From Ischnura elegans (taxonomy: Eukaryota > Arthropoda > Insecta > Odonata > Coenagrionidae): a DNA stretch of 64,000 nucleotides. This document shows, in pieces, positions 34,498 to 46,725 of this stretch (its first letter is position 1; each line of letters starts with the position of its first letter). Under the pieces are notes generated by a model. It did not search any database. It saw only the letters and a list, made by a program, of their open reading frames with translations, and had not been told where the DNA came from. Where the stretch lies: positions 42,265,644 through 42,329,643 of the forward strand of contig NC_060251.1 in assembly GCF_921293095.1 (NCBI RefSeq). Direction: 5' to 3'. The position numbers were made by a program, and so were the translations under genes.

Positions 34498-35800
34498 AAA
34501 AGAAGTTGTGAAAGTCTTCATACGAAAATTGATATCATGTGTACATTCCATTTTAATTGGCTGTCGGCCTTCGGGATGTTGACCGTCCCGGTTATGAGCT
34601 TGGATGAGAAAGAATTCCGTGTCGGCTACGACTGGCTCACCTGCTACTCTGCGTGCGTGCTACCCGTGAATTATCTTGCCCAGCTTTGTATCCAATAGGA
34701 TAGCATAGGGGTGATCTTTGAATAAAGCGAGACTGTTTCGTTCTACTTGTATAAAAGCTTATATTTTCGAGTTAACGATATTTTAGGCCACCATAATGAC
34801 GTTTCAGAGTGACGATCATAAATCTCACGTAGGAGTCAGGTTTTGGCTTCGAGAGCGTGCGGTGGTGTGACAGAGTACACTGTGTGGTGGTGTCGTACAG
34901 CGCATCAGAAAGCGAGGACTCATCGAACGACTTTTCAATTTCTAAGTGTGACGAGTTAATGGTCGTATTTAATCGGGTCGACACAGTCTCAGGGCGCCAT
35001 CGTTGGTCCTCCACACAGGGCACGCGCGTACATTTTTCCGGATGACATCACCGACCTGAAAAATCAACAATCAGCGTCAATCTTAATCATCTTCGGGTCT
35101 TACGATTTTCATAGTAAAGTATTCAATTCGATTAATTTATTGTCGTTGGCCTTACTGGCCCATGAGATAGGTAACAATAACGCCAGAATACAGGAAAATT
35201 AATTAATAGTGGCACAAAAAACCACAACAAGGCTAAATAAGTACAAATATAAAGCAGAAAGGTGAAATAATAAAGAAAAGGAGGGGAAAAAATATGTATT
35301 CCTATGCAAACACATGCACACACTTGCATCCCAAATGCGTATACCGGAGAATCCGGCCGCAATAGATGTCCATGTATATTAAATACATTGGAAAAAATCC
35401 TACTGCTTATTCAAACAATATGTTCTATGCTAACAGCAAAACGCAACATTAGAAGAAAACATATCAAAACTACATTATAAAAATACAAAAATATATTCTC
35501 CTCCTCATCACGTCCGTAAGCCATCACACCAGCAAGGCTAGTTATACTGGGACATTGAAATGAACTATCAAGAAACAACTTGTACACTTGTAGAATTCTA
35601 TTTGCGACTGCATCATCTGCAACAGCATAACTAATCAGCTAAAGTAGCTGCGCTCCACCAATGTCACCTCATAGCGGAATCCCAGCAACCCAGTCACCAG
35701 GGCATCTCCTCCCAACCTCCAAAACTGCAGCGGAAAGATAGATAGTGACACGTCGTCTTCTCCCGACGACCGAAGGTAGAAGACGGTCACCGGCTCTACT
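34498..35800. other. Intergenic, nothing recognised
   Basis: No convincing frame; A-rich strand from 35200 to 35480. Confidence 0.4.
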
Positions 35801-36440
35801 ACGGAAACCAAAGAAACCCGAAACAACAATCCACGAAATTCCTTGGCGTCCGCATGGACAAACGTCTAACCTGGAGCGAACACATCAAATCTTCAATCAA
35901 TAAGGCGAAAGGAATCCACGCAGCATTACGAACCTCTACTAAAATCTACCTCGCCGCTGAGCCTCAAAGCCAAACTGCTCCTATACAACAGCTGCATCAA
36001 GTCTCTCCTGTCTTATGCATCCCTGGCCTGGATCCACGCTGCAGCGACGCACCTGAAACGAATTCAATCTGCCGAAAATGTCATCGTAAGGAGAATTGTT
36101 GGGGCACCTCGGTTCGTTTCGAACAGAAATATCAGGAAAGATCTGAAGATAACTCCTCTTCTCTCCATTCTAAAATCATACCTTCCCCGGTTTGAAAAAT
36201 CTTTCGCAGCGACGCAGAACGAACTTTTGAAAACCCTTTGGGGTTATACCCCATCAGAAAACGCAAAACACTAAGTCCCCAAAACTGCCCTTCTCCTCTC
36301 CCATATTCCCTCCCCCACTTAAGCAAGCCGTTGATATGCCATGATCACAACAAGAATTTTAAACGCCTGAAACTACTAATAGCCAAGAAACTCTCAGTAG
36401 ATAGCCATAACAGCTGGGAACTTGAGACCAAATAAAAGCT
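35800..36440 (+). mobile_element. Jockey-clade LINE fragment, frameshifted
   Basis: Reads STKFLGVRMDKRLTWSEHI then KSSINKAKGIHAALRT in one frame. After about 35958 it continues in another frame as LKAKLLLYNSCIKSLLSYAS, AWIHAAATHLKRIQSAEN and IVGAPRFVSNRNIRKDL to TAA at 36272-36274. FLGVxxDxxLxWxxHI and the PRFVxNxxIxxDL tail are typical of Jockey reverse transcriptases. One frameshift; the catalytic core is missing. A short AT-rich 3' end follows. Confidence 0.88.
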
Positions 36441-36859
36441 GCGAAATTTCAGCGTAGGGTAGATAGATAGTGATTCTAAATCTAAGTACATTATATTCTG
36501 CGAAACACCTCTGTGGTGTTTGGCAGTTAGTGATAGCAGGAGTGGGAAAAATCCGTCCCAAGAAACGAATTGCCCACCAATAGGAGAATCCGGGCGTTTG
36601 TTGAGAATTATTTTTTCTTTTTTTTAATCGGATGTAGCATTTTTATCACATTGTATGTATAAAATTTGTGTTATCTTTTCTTACGTTGGGTATAATTCAT
36701 CAAACAATAAACTTGTGCAACAATTGGCAACTTATGAACTAGAAGTCGAAAAGAAGAAATAGGGAAGACTCATATAAGAAAAACTTGTCGAGGTAGTGAA
36801 AAAAGCACAACCTTTATTTCTCACGGCCGTCCAAATCCCGATAAAGGCGGTATCTCCGG

Positions 36860-37230
36860 AATGCGGTTCTTACATAATGGCGATGCTCATTTCCGCGAAA
36901 CGGTGACTGACGCCCCACGTGATAATGAACTCGTAAGAATCGTCTGTGCGGCGTGCATGGTTTTTTATCATTTCACTTCCCGGCTTTCGTGCGATTGCGG
37001 AACATCGTCACGTGACCACCGTCAACAATGGGGCGCGAGCGACGCGCCGCGTCGAGGCCACTGCAGGTCGAGACATGTTTTCCGCGTCGGCCTCCGCATT
37101 TCGTTCCTTTGTGGCTCGCGAAAGTTATTTCCGATGATTTTGGAATGAATGAAAATAGCAATACAGCCTCCACGAATGCTTACGACATTAGGACGAAAGG
37201 ACGAGTGAAGTTACCGTCAGATTAGCCTGC
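36860..37230. other. GC- and CpG-rich patch with E-boxes
   Basis: Stands out from AT-rich surroundings, with many CG dinucleotides, CACGTG at 36916-36921 and the palindrome GTCACGTGAC at 37007-37016. Could be an enhancer, a promoter or old repeat; no coding similarity. Confidence 0.35.
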
Positions 37231-37536
37231 ATAGCCTGTGAATAATGCCCCTAGCATTCAGCGGAGGAAAAGAGCTCGTATTTGAATATTCCAGGCGAGA
37301 GCAAATCAGTTACATACGTAAAAAGCTACTCCGCCGGCAGCCTAAAAAAAGGCCTTTGGCGGTGTTTGGGGGTGTTAGGGCTCCAGCCGTTAAAAAGAAA
37401 ATCAAATGCGCTTTCTGAGTTCTCCGTGTATGTACTGAAGTCCTCAATAACTAAAATGTACTTAACGTCTTTGTTCGCGGGTAAAATGATTCATATACCT
37501 GTCTGTTCGGCAAAATATCTATGTATTAATTCTTGG

Positions 37537-37848
37537 CAGTGGCGCAGCGAGGAGGGGTTTTGGGGGATAAATTCCCCCCCCCCCCCAGAGCTCAGAGAAA
37601 TTTTTAAGTTTAATATCCATTTTACTCAATTGGATTGATATTACTAATAGAATAGTGCAAGTATTAATAAAATATCCCTCATAAAGCCGTAAAACTCACC
37701 ATTTTCAACCATTTGTATTAAAATTCCGCAATTTATTAACCTCGCACCTGCTCGCTTATCCTGGTGGGTATACCATACCTTCACACAACACGGTATTAGT
37801 TGCACCTAAACCTCCTCCCCCCAGCCTTAATTCCTTGCCGCGCCCCTG
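37537..37848. mobile_element. hAT-like element, exact 8-bp TSD
   Basis: Ends CAGTGGCGCAGCGAGG and CCTTGCCGCGCCCCTG; ATTCTTGG at 37529-37536 and 37849-37856. It contains a 36-base phrase also found at 38163-38198. Confidence 0.9.
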
Positions 37849-38162
37849 ATTCTTGGAGCATGTTTGCAACGCTCGAATTTTCTCCATTAATTTGAGGTAA
37901 TCTCCGAAGGTACCGGCCGAATCGAAACATGAGTGGTATGATGTGAAATAAGAAATGTGTGCGCAATGAATAGGCTTGTGTAAATTTTCATCAATCAATG
38001 CGAAAGGGTTTTTCCTCTCATTTAACTCGAGGGACGAGTCTGTATGCAAATTTTCTCACGTTTTTGTGTAATTTTTTTATGTTTTTCACAATGTGTGAAT
38101 TTTTTGGTAGGTGGACAAAACATCGGAAAGTGGATTTATTTTCATTAGTTCATTTCCTAGGC

Positions 38163-38198
38163 ATTTATTAACCTCGCACCTGCTCGCTTATCCTGGTG
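38163..38198 (+). repeat. 36-bp exact copy of part of the 37.5-kb element
   Basis: Begins ATTTATTAACCTCGCACC and is identical to 37731-37766, same orientation, about 430 bp away. Confidence 0.85.
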
Positions 38199-38449
38199 TA
38201 AATTTATAGTAGTTTGTAGTTATTTCATCAATACTTAAACTAATTACGCATTCATTTTTTTAAATAATTATCATGCTGTATTGAATAATCGAGTAAATTT
38301 ATATCCTCATTCCGTATAGAGATTTTTTACACTTAATATTGATTTATAAAATAAAAATTACTGGCGATTTTCAAAGAAAGTTTAACCTCACGACGAATTA
38401 AATACATTATTTAATGTCTTCAGCTCTGGAATGAAGGCAAATTTTTGCG

Positions 38450-38702
38450 GAGAGATGTCGTGGAACAACATCTCTAATGGTCAACGAAGATATCGTATTG
38501 CCCACAAATTGTATTATAACAGCGCTGTACACTTGTTTCGATTGTTACTCAATCATCATCAGGTAAATTTAATCCGTGGTGTGGTTAAGCTATTCGTAAC
38601 CTGATGATGATTGCGTATCAATCGAAGCACGTGTTGTGCGATGTTTTTATAATGAAAGTTGTGGGCAACATGATATCTTCGTTGATCATTCTTCAGCCCT
38701 GG
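38450..38702. repeat. Fold-back repeat with hammerhead-like cores
   Basis: Left arm GTCAACGAAGATATCGT and right arm ATGATATCTTCGTTGA are inverted; inner arms carry CTGATGATGATTG. The minus strand 38562-38536 reads CTGATGA, a GATTG/CAATC hairpin, GAAA. Confidence 0.8.
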
Positions 38703-40058
38703 AGATTATACAGAATGTACAGAAACCGAATGTGAGATTAAAATATTAATAAAAAATGGCCTATAATTTATATTTATTATTTTTATTACCGAAAATCGTA
38801 ACATGTTTTTGAGGAACAGTGACCGTATTTCTCTGTGTGAAGTTAGTACCTAATTTCAATTCGCGAAAACTTAGGAGCGTATAGTTTAGTGCAATGTAGT
38901 GCTGAAGTTCCAGGGCGCCCAGGTCATTAAGTGATGGTGTATTGGTGTATGTTCCTTTGGATTGAATGTTTATGTGGTTAGGTGTATCTTCATGGAGCCG
39001 TAATTTATAAAACAGTGATTAGCTACTTATCACGGGTAACGCAACATGGAGATGTGGGTCGTATTCTCGTTGTCATCGAGTATTTATCGTGAGGAAATTT
39101 ACTAACTTCCAAAATCGGCCTTTTATAAGTGAAGTCATTGCATTTGGAATAGCCCATAGATAAAAATGTGTGCGTGGTATTATATCCTATTAGGTAGCTA
39201 CGTTTCAAAGCTGGCCATCCACTTTTTCTGGGTTTTTAGACACTAAATTGCCACAAAACTTTACCTTTTTGTGAAATTGTCAAAAATTGAACTATTCCCT
39301 TTTAACAGAGCTACACAAATTTTAAAAGTATTACGGTCTATCTTATTTTGTTTCATTAACTTCGAGTGTTTTACGATGAGCGCTGTTGTCTGTACAATCG
39401 GCGGTTACGCTAAGATTATTTATGGTGCGCCTATGTCGTTGGCACCGAATTAGCGAATGAAACTTTTAGGTGACCTCTTTTTTTTGTTATTGTGGAATGA
39501 TTTTTGGGGTTTGCGCAGAGTTTGTCGTGAACATTGCTTCATGAAGCTTGAGTCAAGCGTATAATGTCGTGATGTTAAAAGTTTCATTACCCTTGATAAA
39601 ATCATGACTTCTGAAAATGTATTGCATCTTGATTCCCACCAAACCTGTTCATTTTATTTCCAAAGTATACTTTCGGGCAGAGTACGTATGCATTTCATGA
39701 GCATGAGAATTCGTACATTTCTTCTCTTTATGGATACTCAGGCATTGCTGTCGTTGTATACTGAATTTTCCAATAAATTCCGATGCATGTAATTCATTCA
39801 TAAATTATTTATGGTACTTGATTCAAAACTTTCAATCAATGAAGGCTATCCACTCTGCTTTTCTGACATTGTTCGGACGTTGGACTTCCTGTACAAGAAA
39901 TGAGCATCTGTTTTCCTCTCGAGGCACGAGCAATCACGACTAGCCGCAGTCACATAGTCCTCTGCGTGTTTCCACGTTCTATACATCGATTTTTCGCCCG
40001 CGTCAGCCGAACGTGGTTAGAATATTATCTACAGTTAAGACCAGCGATCATATCCGCT
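38703..40058. other. Intergenic, nothing recognised
   Basis: Only short frames without features. Confidence 0.4.
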
Positions 40059-42124
40059 CAATGGGGAACTTGCATGAATTTTTTTTTATTTCATAGGCGG
40101 ACAGAAAATTATTTTCTGAATACAACAAAGAAAACCGCATGTAAATGTGAGTTTTCGTTCGCGAGATATTTAATGATAAATATAACGAATTTTAAAGCGC
40201 GGGAAAAACTCCCTCACCCCCCAAGCCACTGCCGACGAAGCCTCGATGACGTCAAAGGTGCCTAAACATCACGCGAAGCTATTGTTGTGATTGTTTGTAA
40301 TAGTTGCCAGCAGTTGTGAGAGCTTCGTTTGTTAGACGTGTTGATTATTTTATATTTAAAGATAAATATCCGACGATAGAGGCTTGGAAGCCCTCGTATT
40401 TTGCACTATTTATAATATTAATATCTGAGTAAGGGCATAAAATATAAAACTGGAGCAGTTAAACCAAAAATTTGATAATACCTAAATAACATCGTTGTAG
40501 GAGTCTGAGCCAAGGCCATTGGAAGGGGGATACGTTAATTGTAAGTTGATGTTATCGACGGCATATCATTCATTTAAGTATGTAATTAGAACGATTTTGA
40601 TGTTTACTGATGTCCGCTTAGCTTTTATATACAATAACTTCATCCGTTTATTCGTAGGTACAGGAGAATTCGTGGTTTAGGACTGTCTGTGCTTGTATTA
40701 TGGGGTGAATTCCAGTCAATGCAACTTTTGCTCGCTGATTGGAGACATCTTGGAACATTTTTGTGCCAAAATAGTGTTATTTTCAACGTGACATCTCCCG
40801 TTAAGCTACTGCTAATAATCACAGTGCCAGTGGTTGTAATGCACAAAGTTTGACAAGGTTGAAAAATATCGGCCAAGAGTTATCAGTGTTCCATCGTGAT
40901 TGAATTGTAAAAAGTGCTATTACGCTATCGATAAATGTCTAACAGTAGTGTAAAAATTGTCAGTGGCGTGCTAATCTCCGTTGTTCACCGTAGATATGAC
41001 ATTTCACGATCACGCTATTGAAATAAAAACTGTGTGTGAAGTTTGTTATTCCATTATTTCAACGAATAGTAGTGAGAAATGTCACTTGTGTGGGCTAATT
41101 TAAGGGTTTAAATCAGTGAATAAATAGTTGTATTCATCATAACGAGTTCTGTTATTGTAAGTTGTACGTGATGAATATAAGAATGTGATAGTGACATCCA
41201 GTTTTTGATAAGAGTATTTGCCTATTCCCCACTATATTTTTATGGTATATGCTAGAATATTGTTTATGGATTTACCTATATTATTGAAATAGGTTGTAGC
41301 TTGTTTGTGTGTGTTGGCAGCGGAACCGATTCGCGATCTCACATGTGGATTGTGTGCAGACTGTTTTGCTGTGAATTCGTACCGTAGGACGGATAGGACT
41401 ACCTTCTCCGTTAATCCGGCGTTGCCAAATTCAACAGCACAGCTTACTCTAATGTCAACAGCACAGCTTACGATCGTTATCCTCCAGTATTACAAGTTTC
41501 TTTTACAACTCGATTTGCCGCCGACGTATAGCAATAATTTGTCTCAACAAATTCCATGAGGGTCGTGTCATCAATTTTTGGTGTCCTAACACCCCATGCC
41601 ACACGCCTTTTAAGTGGCTTGCGGGGTATTATGTAGACGTAGATGAATTTCAGGTGTACTATTCGAACGAGTGGCAACGTTATCATCCATTTTTCTGATA
41701 ACCAAAACAAACGAAGTGAAACGCTTGTACTTCATCATCCCGATGCCGCATTATTAATATCCCAAGAAATAATCTAGGCACAATAGCAATAGGAAAACTT
41801 GCCCAAGAATAACAGAACAAAATAAAATGACGATGAGCGGCTAAATACTCCCTCAAAACAAATTTTACACCATGCGCTCAGCGTATTTCCCTACTCCCTA
41901 CGGTTGTTTAGGCACCTATGACGTCACGCCTGGCCTCGGCAACGCTCGGGTGTCTTCGCGCAGTGGTCGGCTCAGAGAAATTTTTCTCGATTTTAAATGC
42001 AATTTTTTTATTTCTTTTGATGTTGAATGGAGAAACTGAAGGTATTTTTGCGACCTAATGTATCCATTTGACTTATTCAAAATAGTTTTTAGAGCAATCT
42101 ACGACCCATGCAAGTTCCTCATTG
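40059..42124. mobile_element. Candidate 2.07-kb element with long degenerate inverted ends
   Basis: CAATGGGGAACTTGCATG at 40059 is mirrored by CATGCAAGTTCCTCATTG ending 42124. Further in, GACGTCAAAGGTGCCTAAACA (about 40249) is mirrored by TGTTTAGGCACCTATGACGTC (about 41905). Arms are about 215 bp. A CRE palindrome TGACGTCA is in each arm. The middle has no transposase frame. Confidence 0.55.
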
Positions 42125-42711
42125 TTTGGCTGACCGGTTCAATATGAGGGCATTGAAGACTAGGCATAGTCAGTAAAATCTCATATATGGGCTTATCTAT
42201 TTTGTTAGCAATTTAGACTTAGCATGCATTATAGCGATCGTTTTGGAAACCGAAAATGGGGGAATCGAACTGAATTCAATCGAGTGCATTGGAAAACGAA
42301 ATTTAGAAATAATTATTCAAGGATATATGACGCCCGCGTGCCACTTTTTTCATAATGAGTGTTCATTCATCCTTAGAATTACAACTCTAATGCTAGTATA
42401 ATGTTAACCCTATATTTTTACCTACCCCAAGTTAGTTCCATCATTAACCTGATGTATTTATCTGCCACAAATATACTTATAAAATATCATATCCAGAACT
42501 ATTTCTTCAATATTGACCTTGATTATATTTCTCGCGTAATCTCCATCTTATGGCATGACCTATACCCTGGATTCTTTTATGACGCATGGTGTTACATAGG
42601 TTCTATTTTTAGGTTTACCTCATTTTTTTACAATACCACTAAAAAAGCGCTATATTGGCCTTGTACATAGTAGTTCTCCAATGAGTTAACATTTTGTTAG
42701 CACCTTATCCG

Positions 42712-43130
42712 TTGAGCCTGAATCACACGATCATTTTTTTTTCGTCGCGAAAGTGATCACTATCGAGATCACTTTTCCCGTCGCGAAAAGCAATCGCTCT
42801 AGTGATCATTTTTCTGAATCACACGGTCACTCCCGCCGTCGCTTTTCGCATTATTTCCAATATCACAGCTCGTTGTCATAGGACCCACATGACGAAATTA
42901 TATAGCGTGTTTGTTTATTTATGTCGTTCCCACAATTGTCAAACGTTGCGCTGCAATCACTACATAGGGGAATGCGTTCCGATTGGCTGATATGGGGTTT
43001 TAGTGACGGTTTTAGCGACGGAAAAAGCGACCGGACGAGTGATGAAAAATAGCGATGGGAATCCTCATCGCGATCGCGAAAAACAATTGCCGGCGACGAT
43101 CATTTTGCGCAGTGGTCGCGATAGTGATTC
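42712..43130. repeat. Repeat rich in GATCACT/CGCGAAA words
   Basis: GAATCACACGATCA at 42720 and GAATCACACGGTCAC at 42815, with many TCGCGAAA and AGTGATCA words on both strands; looks like a decayed fold-back or internally repeated element. Confidence 0.45.
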
Positions 43131-43195
43131 TATCCGGTTTCGAATCCCGGTCAATGCGAATGATTTTTCCTCTGGATTTTTCGCACCTTTTTTTT
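43131..43195 (+). repeat. SINE fragment (same family as 7243-7371)
   Basis: CGAATCCCGGTCAATGCGAA then TTTTTCCTCTGGATTTTTCGC match the T-arm and body of the SINE in DNAJB13 intron 2. Confidence 0.7.
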
Positions 43196-43205
43196 TATAG
43201 TTAAC

Positions 43206-43292
43206 ATGGCACCTACCCAGGTGGGATTCGAACTCGCGACCTCTTGTTTGGCAAGCCCCTTACCCCACCACCAGCGAGACCGGTGTATACAT
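43206..43292 (-). repeat. tRNA-Gly-like SINE head, minus strand
   Basis: The minus strand reads GGTGGTGGGGTAAGGGGC, the anticodon loop TTGCCAA (GCC) and GAGTTCGAATCCC. Related to the SINE at 43842. Confidence 0.65.
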
Positions 43293-43841
43293 ATTTGATC
43301 CGTCCTTTTGATTTTTGGCACCTGCCGCCAGCACCGCCTCAAAGACTTCAAGTCTTCTCTGACCACCTATTATCATGTTTCTGATCCCAAGAGTGTCAAA
43401 TCACTCGTGAACGTTTTAAAAATGACAAGTTTGGAGGGAATTTTATCCTGCAAGACATTTCGTTAGGTAGTCGTGTAAGCTTAGGCCTGAGGAGATGGAT
43501 ATTCTCGGAATGAAAAGTATTCTTTTGAAATCGACGTGTATTGAAACTTCAGATTTGTTCGGTTCCATACTTCAAGTGAGCAATCAGTTACGTATTGAAT
43601 CGGCGCTCTGATTCGTCAGCTCTGTCGCGATGAGGTGTGGCAATGAAAATAGTTATATGAATTTACGAACATACTGACTATTTTTTGCGCTAATTTAAGA
43701 ACAGTAGTGCTGTAAATTGCTGGTTTTTTTTCTGTTACACTACATGCATACATTACGTACTTATTTCATCGCAATGATTGCGTTCCATTTTTTGCATTTT
43801 CTATCTAATATAATTGCCTTCGCGTAAAATCCCAGCCTATT

Positions 43842-44036
43842 GCCGGCCTCGGTGGCGGCGGGGTAAAGTTCTCGCCTGCCAAACCGAAGGTCGCGGGTTC
43901 AAGTCCCGCCTGGGTAGGTTGCCCCTATCCAGGGCATGGTTGTGTGTGATAGTTGTTGTTTCATGTTATACCCTCCGATGTAAAAGGCCTTGTGAGCTGT
44001 TTTCGGGGCGATGGAAATAAATAAAAATAAATATTA
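43842..44036 (+). repeat. tRNA-Gly-derived SINE
   Basis: Head GCCGGCCTCGGTGGCGGCGG, anticodon loop CTGCCAA (GCC) and GCGGGTTCAAGTCCCGC, then a non-tRNA body and an A-rich AATAAATAAAAATAAAT tail. Polymerase III boxes A and B are present. Confidence 0.8.
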
Positions 44037-46200
44037 ACAATAGTAACGTCATCCACAAATTACAGGGTCATCGTAAAAGAATGTTGCAGTCTTGAACATG
44101 TTTAAAATGAAACAGATTTGGTTACTGTTTATGTTTTTTTTAAATTTTTTGAAAATTTCGTTTCAAACAGTTTTTTTTTTACATGTCTAATAAATTTCAA
44201 TATGTGCGCTCGACGAATGTTCAGACGATACTCTACTCCAAACATTAGTTAAAATTTCTTCGTTAATAATTGCCATTGCTTCATCAATCCTGTTTATTAG
44301 ATGGTTTAGGTTGGGAATTTTTTCGCAATTATCAGCGTTTTTTTATGTACCCCCACAAGATAAATCGCCATTTGTGTAATCTGGTATCTTCCTATGAATA
44401 GCTGAAACTGCAACGTTCTTTTATGATAAACGTGTATATTAAAGTCTTGAATTTAATGTTTTTGTGCGATGGTTTCGTATGCCGAAAGCAAAAGGGGTTT
44501 ATTTCACAACTTTCCTCTCTACGAAAACTAAAAGAAGGAAATTGTAAGGCAACGCTTTGATCGGTATGTCCCTTTCCATAAAAATAAATTTTTGTGCTGA
44601 TCTCCCCGGGAGCCAAAAATGGTGATTTTTTTATGTGACAACTTTGATTTCACCCATTTTTTACACAGGAGGAAACGGTTATGAGTTTTCCTCAATGGTA
44701 GACGACCTAGATTCTCTTCCATCGTATTGAGACGTTTGTGCAAACAAAATGTGTACGATTCGAGAGAATGTTCGCGTCAAGGCTGTTTCCGATTACTAGT
44801 CACATCGCCGTATCTTATCTTTTCCTCTCTCGTCTGCTAAACCATTTTCCACGTTCTCGCCTCTTGACCTTCTTCATTGGCGTCCGCATCTTACCATTTG
44901 ATCCTATTTATTCCTTCGCTCTCAAAATTTGTTTGCATTCCAGACTTCATTGTTCACGCCGCCGTTACTGTCTCTCTCGTGAAAAGAACGTTGCTGTCGC
45001 AACCGAAGGTATTCCCCTAAAACGCTCCTTTTGCATGAAATTGATTTCATTCAATTTTATCTTCCGATTTTGGCCACCTTCGAACGCCTTTCCGTCGCTT
45101 ACTTCTGTGAGGGGATAGACATTACATGAATATGTGACCGTATCAGACTTAACTTCGTGGAAATTTCATATCCCGTGTCAAAAATAAAATAAATTTCTTC
45201 CTAAATTGCCTAATTTCATCATTTAGTCGGTCATGCCACTGTTTGGGTGCTCTCTTTTATGTGTGAAAAATTATAATTTATTGTGATGCGTTATGAAATT
45301 AGTATGATGATTTATTCATCATGTAGAGCTCGAATGTCTATGTATGCGGCGCCATTTGAATCATCTTCCGATACACTCAGCAAAATATGCAAAATTAATG
45401 TAAGTTCCACGTTCAGTTTTAATTGACTTTTTGTGACACATTTACTTTAAATGTTGCCATAATATCGTTCTCCATGGCAATATGGTGTGACACAGATTAT
45501 TATATTAGGTGATCAAGGGTGTAATAGTTTCCCAGTAAAGCGATCTCTTTTAATGAGAAGTATTACCTTCATAAAAAGGCTACTTGTCGGTCGGATCGGA
45601 CTGGAAGGTTGCCGCCTTCTATAGCAATAAAAAGTTCAATTCAATGAGTTTCAAGGCCAAGGTCCGTTTTCCAGAACGTTACTCAAATCTTGATTCAGAC
45701 TCAAACTTCACTCGATTGCTACAATGTTATTACGTGATCTCTACAGTCGCCAAGTTCCAAGATGTACCTCACTTTATTAAAATGAATGATATCACGTAAA
45801 AGTGCTTTCTCGTGTGGCATTGTATTCAAGTAATGTTGCATTTTTATGAGCAGGAGATCATTAATGAAAATGTTTTGTGCACATGCATAATTTGGTAAAA
45901 TTTACCTCAGTCATTCTAGCTCAAGTGAGTCCAAGTTAGTTTCTAAAATACGAACTCTAACTCATACTCAATTGGAGTATGAGATCTGAACCACCAAGGT
46001 TGATTGTTGTGGACAAAAAACCATGATAGAGTCAGGATCTGGAATGCGGCCTTAAATATGGGCACCTCCCCCATTTACAACAATAATACAATACAACGCC
46101 ACCCCTTTCCCCCTTGGTAAGAGACTCATAACATCCCTGGTAAACAATCCTAAGATTAGTGAAATAAGTATTGATGCTTTCCCGGCGAATAATGTGAGTA
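44037..46200. other. Intergenic, nothing recognised
   Basis: A 126-codon open frame at 44738-45118 has no domain or codon pattern that I can support. Confidence 0.4.
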
Positions 46201-46249
46201 AACTTATCTCGGGATTCCCACCAGATTAAATTCTCCATTTTAGCAAACG

Positions 46250-46280
46250 TTTCGAGCTCCGACTCGGAGCTTATCCTCAG
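46250..46280 (-). repeat. Hammerhead-ribozyme-like core
   Basis: The minus strand reads CTGAGGA, a perfect AGCTCC/GGAGCT hairpin, then GAAA followed by CG. It fits the CUGANGA-stem II-GAAA core; flanking stems I and III are not evident. Confidence 0.4.
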
Positions 46281-46479
46281 GGCTACTGAATAAAGAAGCA
46301 ATAATAAATAATAATCTAATCGAGAAAAGTCTGCCCACATTCCTAAGATTGGTTTGACGTAACTCTCCACTCAATTCTCCTATCAGCTAAACATTTCACG
46401 CCTATGAATTTCTTCTCTTTCACATCCTTCTTCAACTGTTCCATATATCTCATCAGAGGTCATCATTTTCCGTTCGTTC

Positions 46480-46725
46480 CATCTACTTGTCCCTCGACGA
46501 ATTTCTCATGTCTCTAGATATGGGTTATAAGGTTGTTCCGTCCCCATATCAGTGTTTCAACGAGGTTTCTCTTCTCTATTACTCTTATGAGGACTTTCTC
46601 ATTACTTACTCTGTCGATCCATTTGATCCTCATCATTCTTTTGTAGTATCACATTTCGAAGGCCTTTAGCCTTGAATTCTCCGCTGCTTTCATTGTCCAT
46701 GCCTCACTTACGTAGAGAAGTATAC
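46480..46725 (-). mobile_element. LINE 3'-end remnant
   Basis: The minus strand reads SEAWTMKAAENSRLKAFEM, a stop, then YYKRMMRIKWIDRVSNEKVL, the same family tail as at 24871-25230 with an in-frame TGA replacing the tryptophan. Older and broken. Confidence 0.75.

Noticed and set aside
39900-40265. 121-codon plus-strand frame
   Set aside because: Crosses the arm of a repeated element; no similarity.
43842-43920. Functional tRNA-Gly gene
   Set aside because: Followed by a SINE body and A-rich tail; the acceptor stem is poor.
44738-45118. 126-codon plus-strand frame
   Set aside because: No motif, membrane pattern or context supports it.
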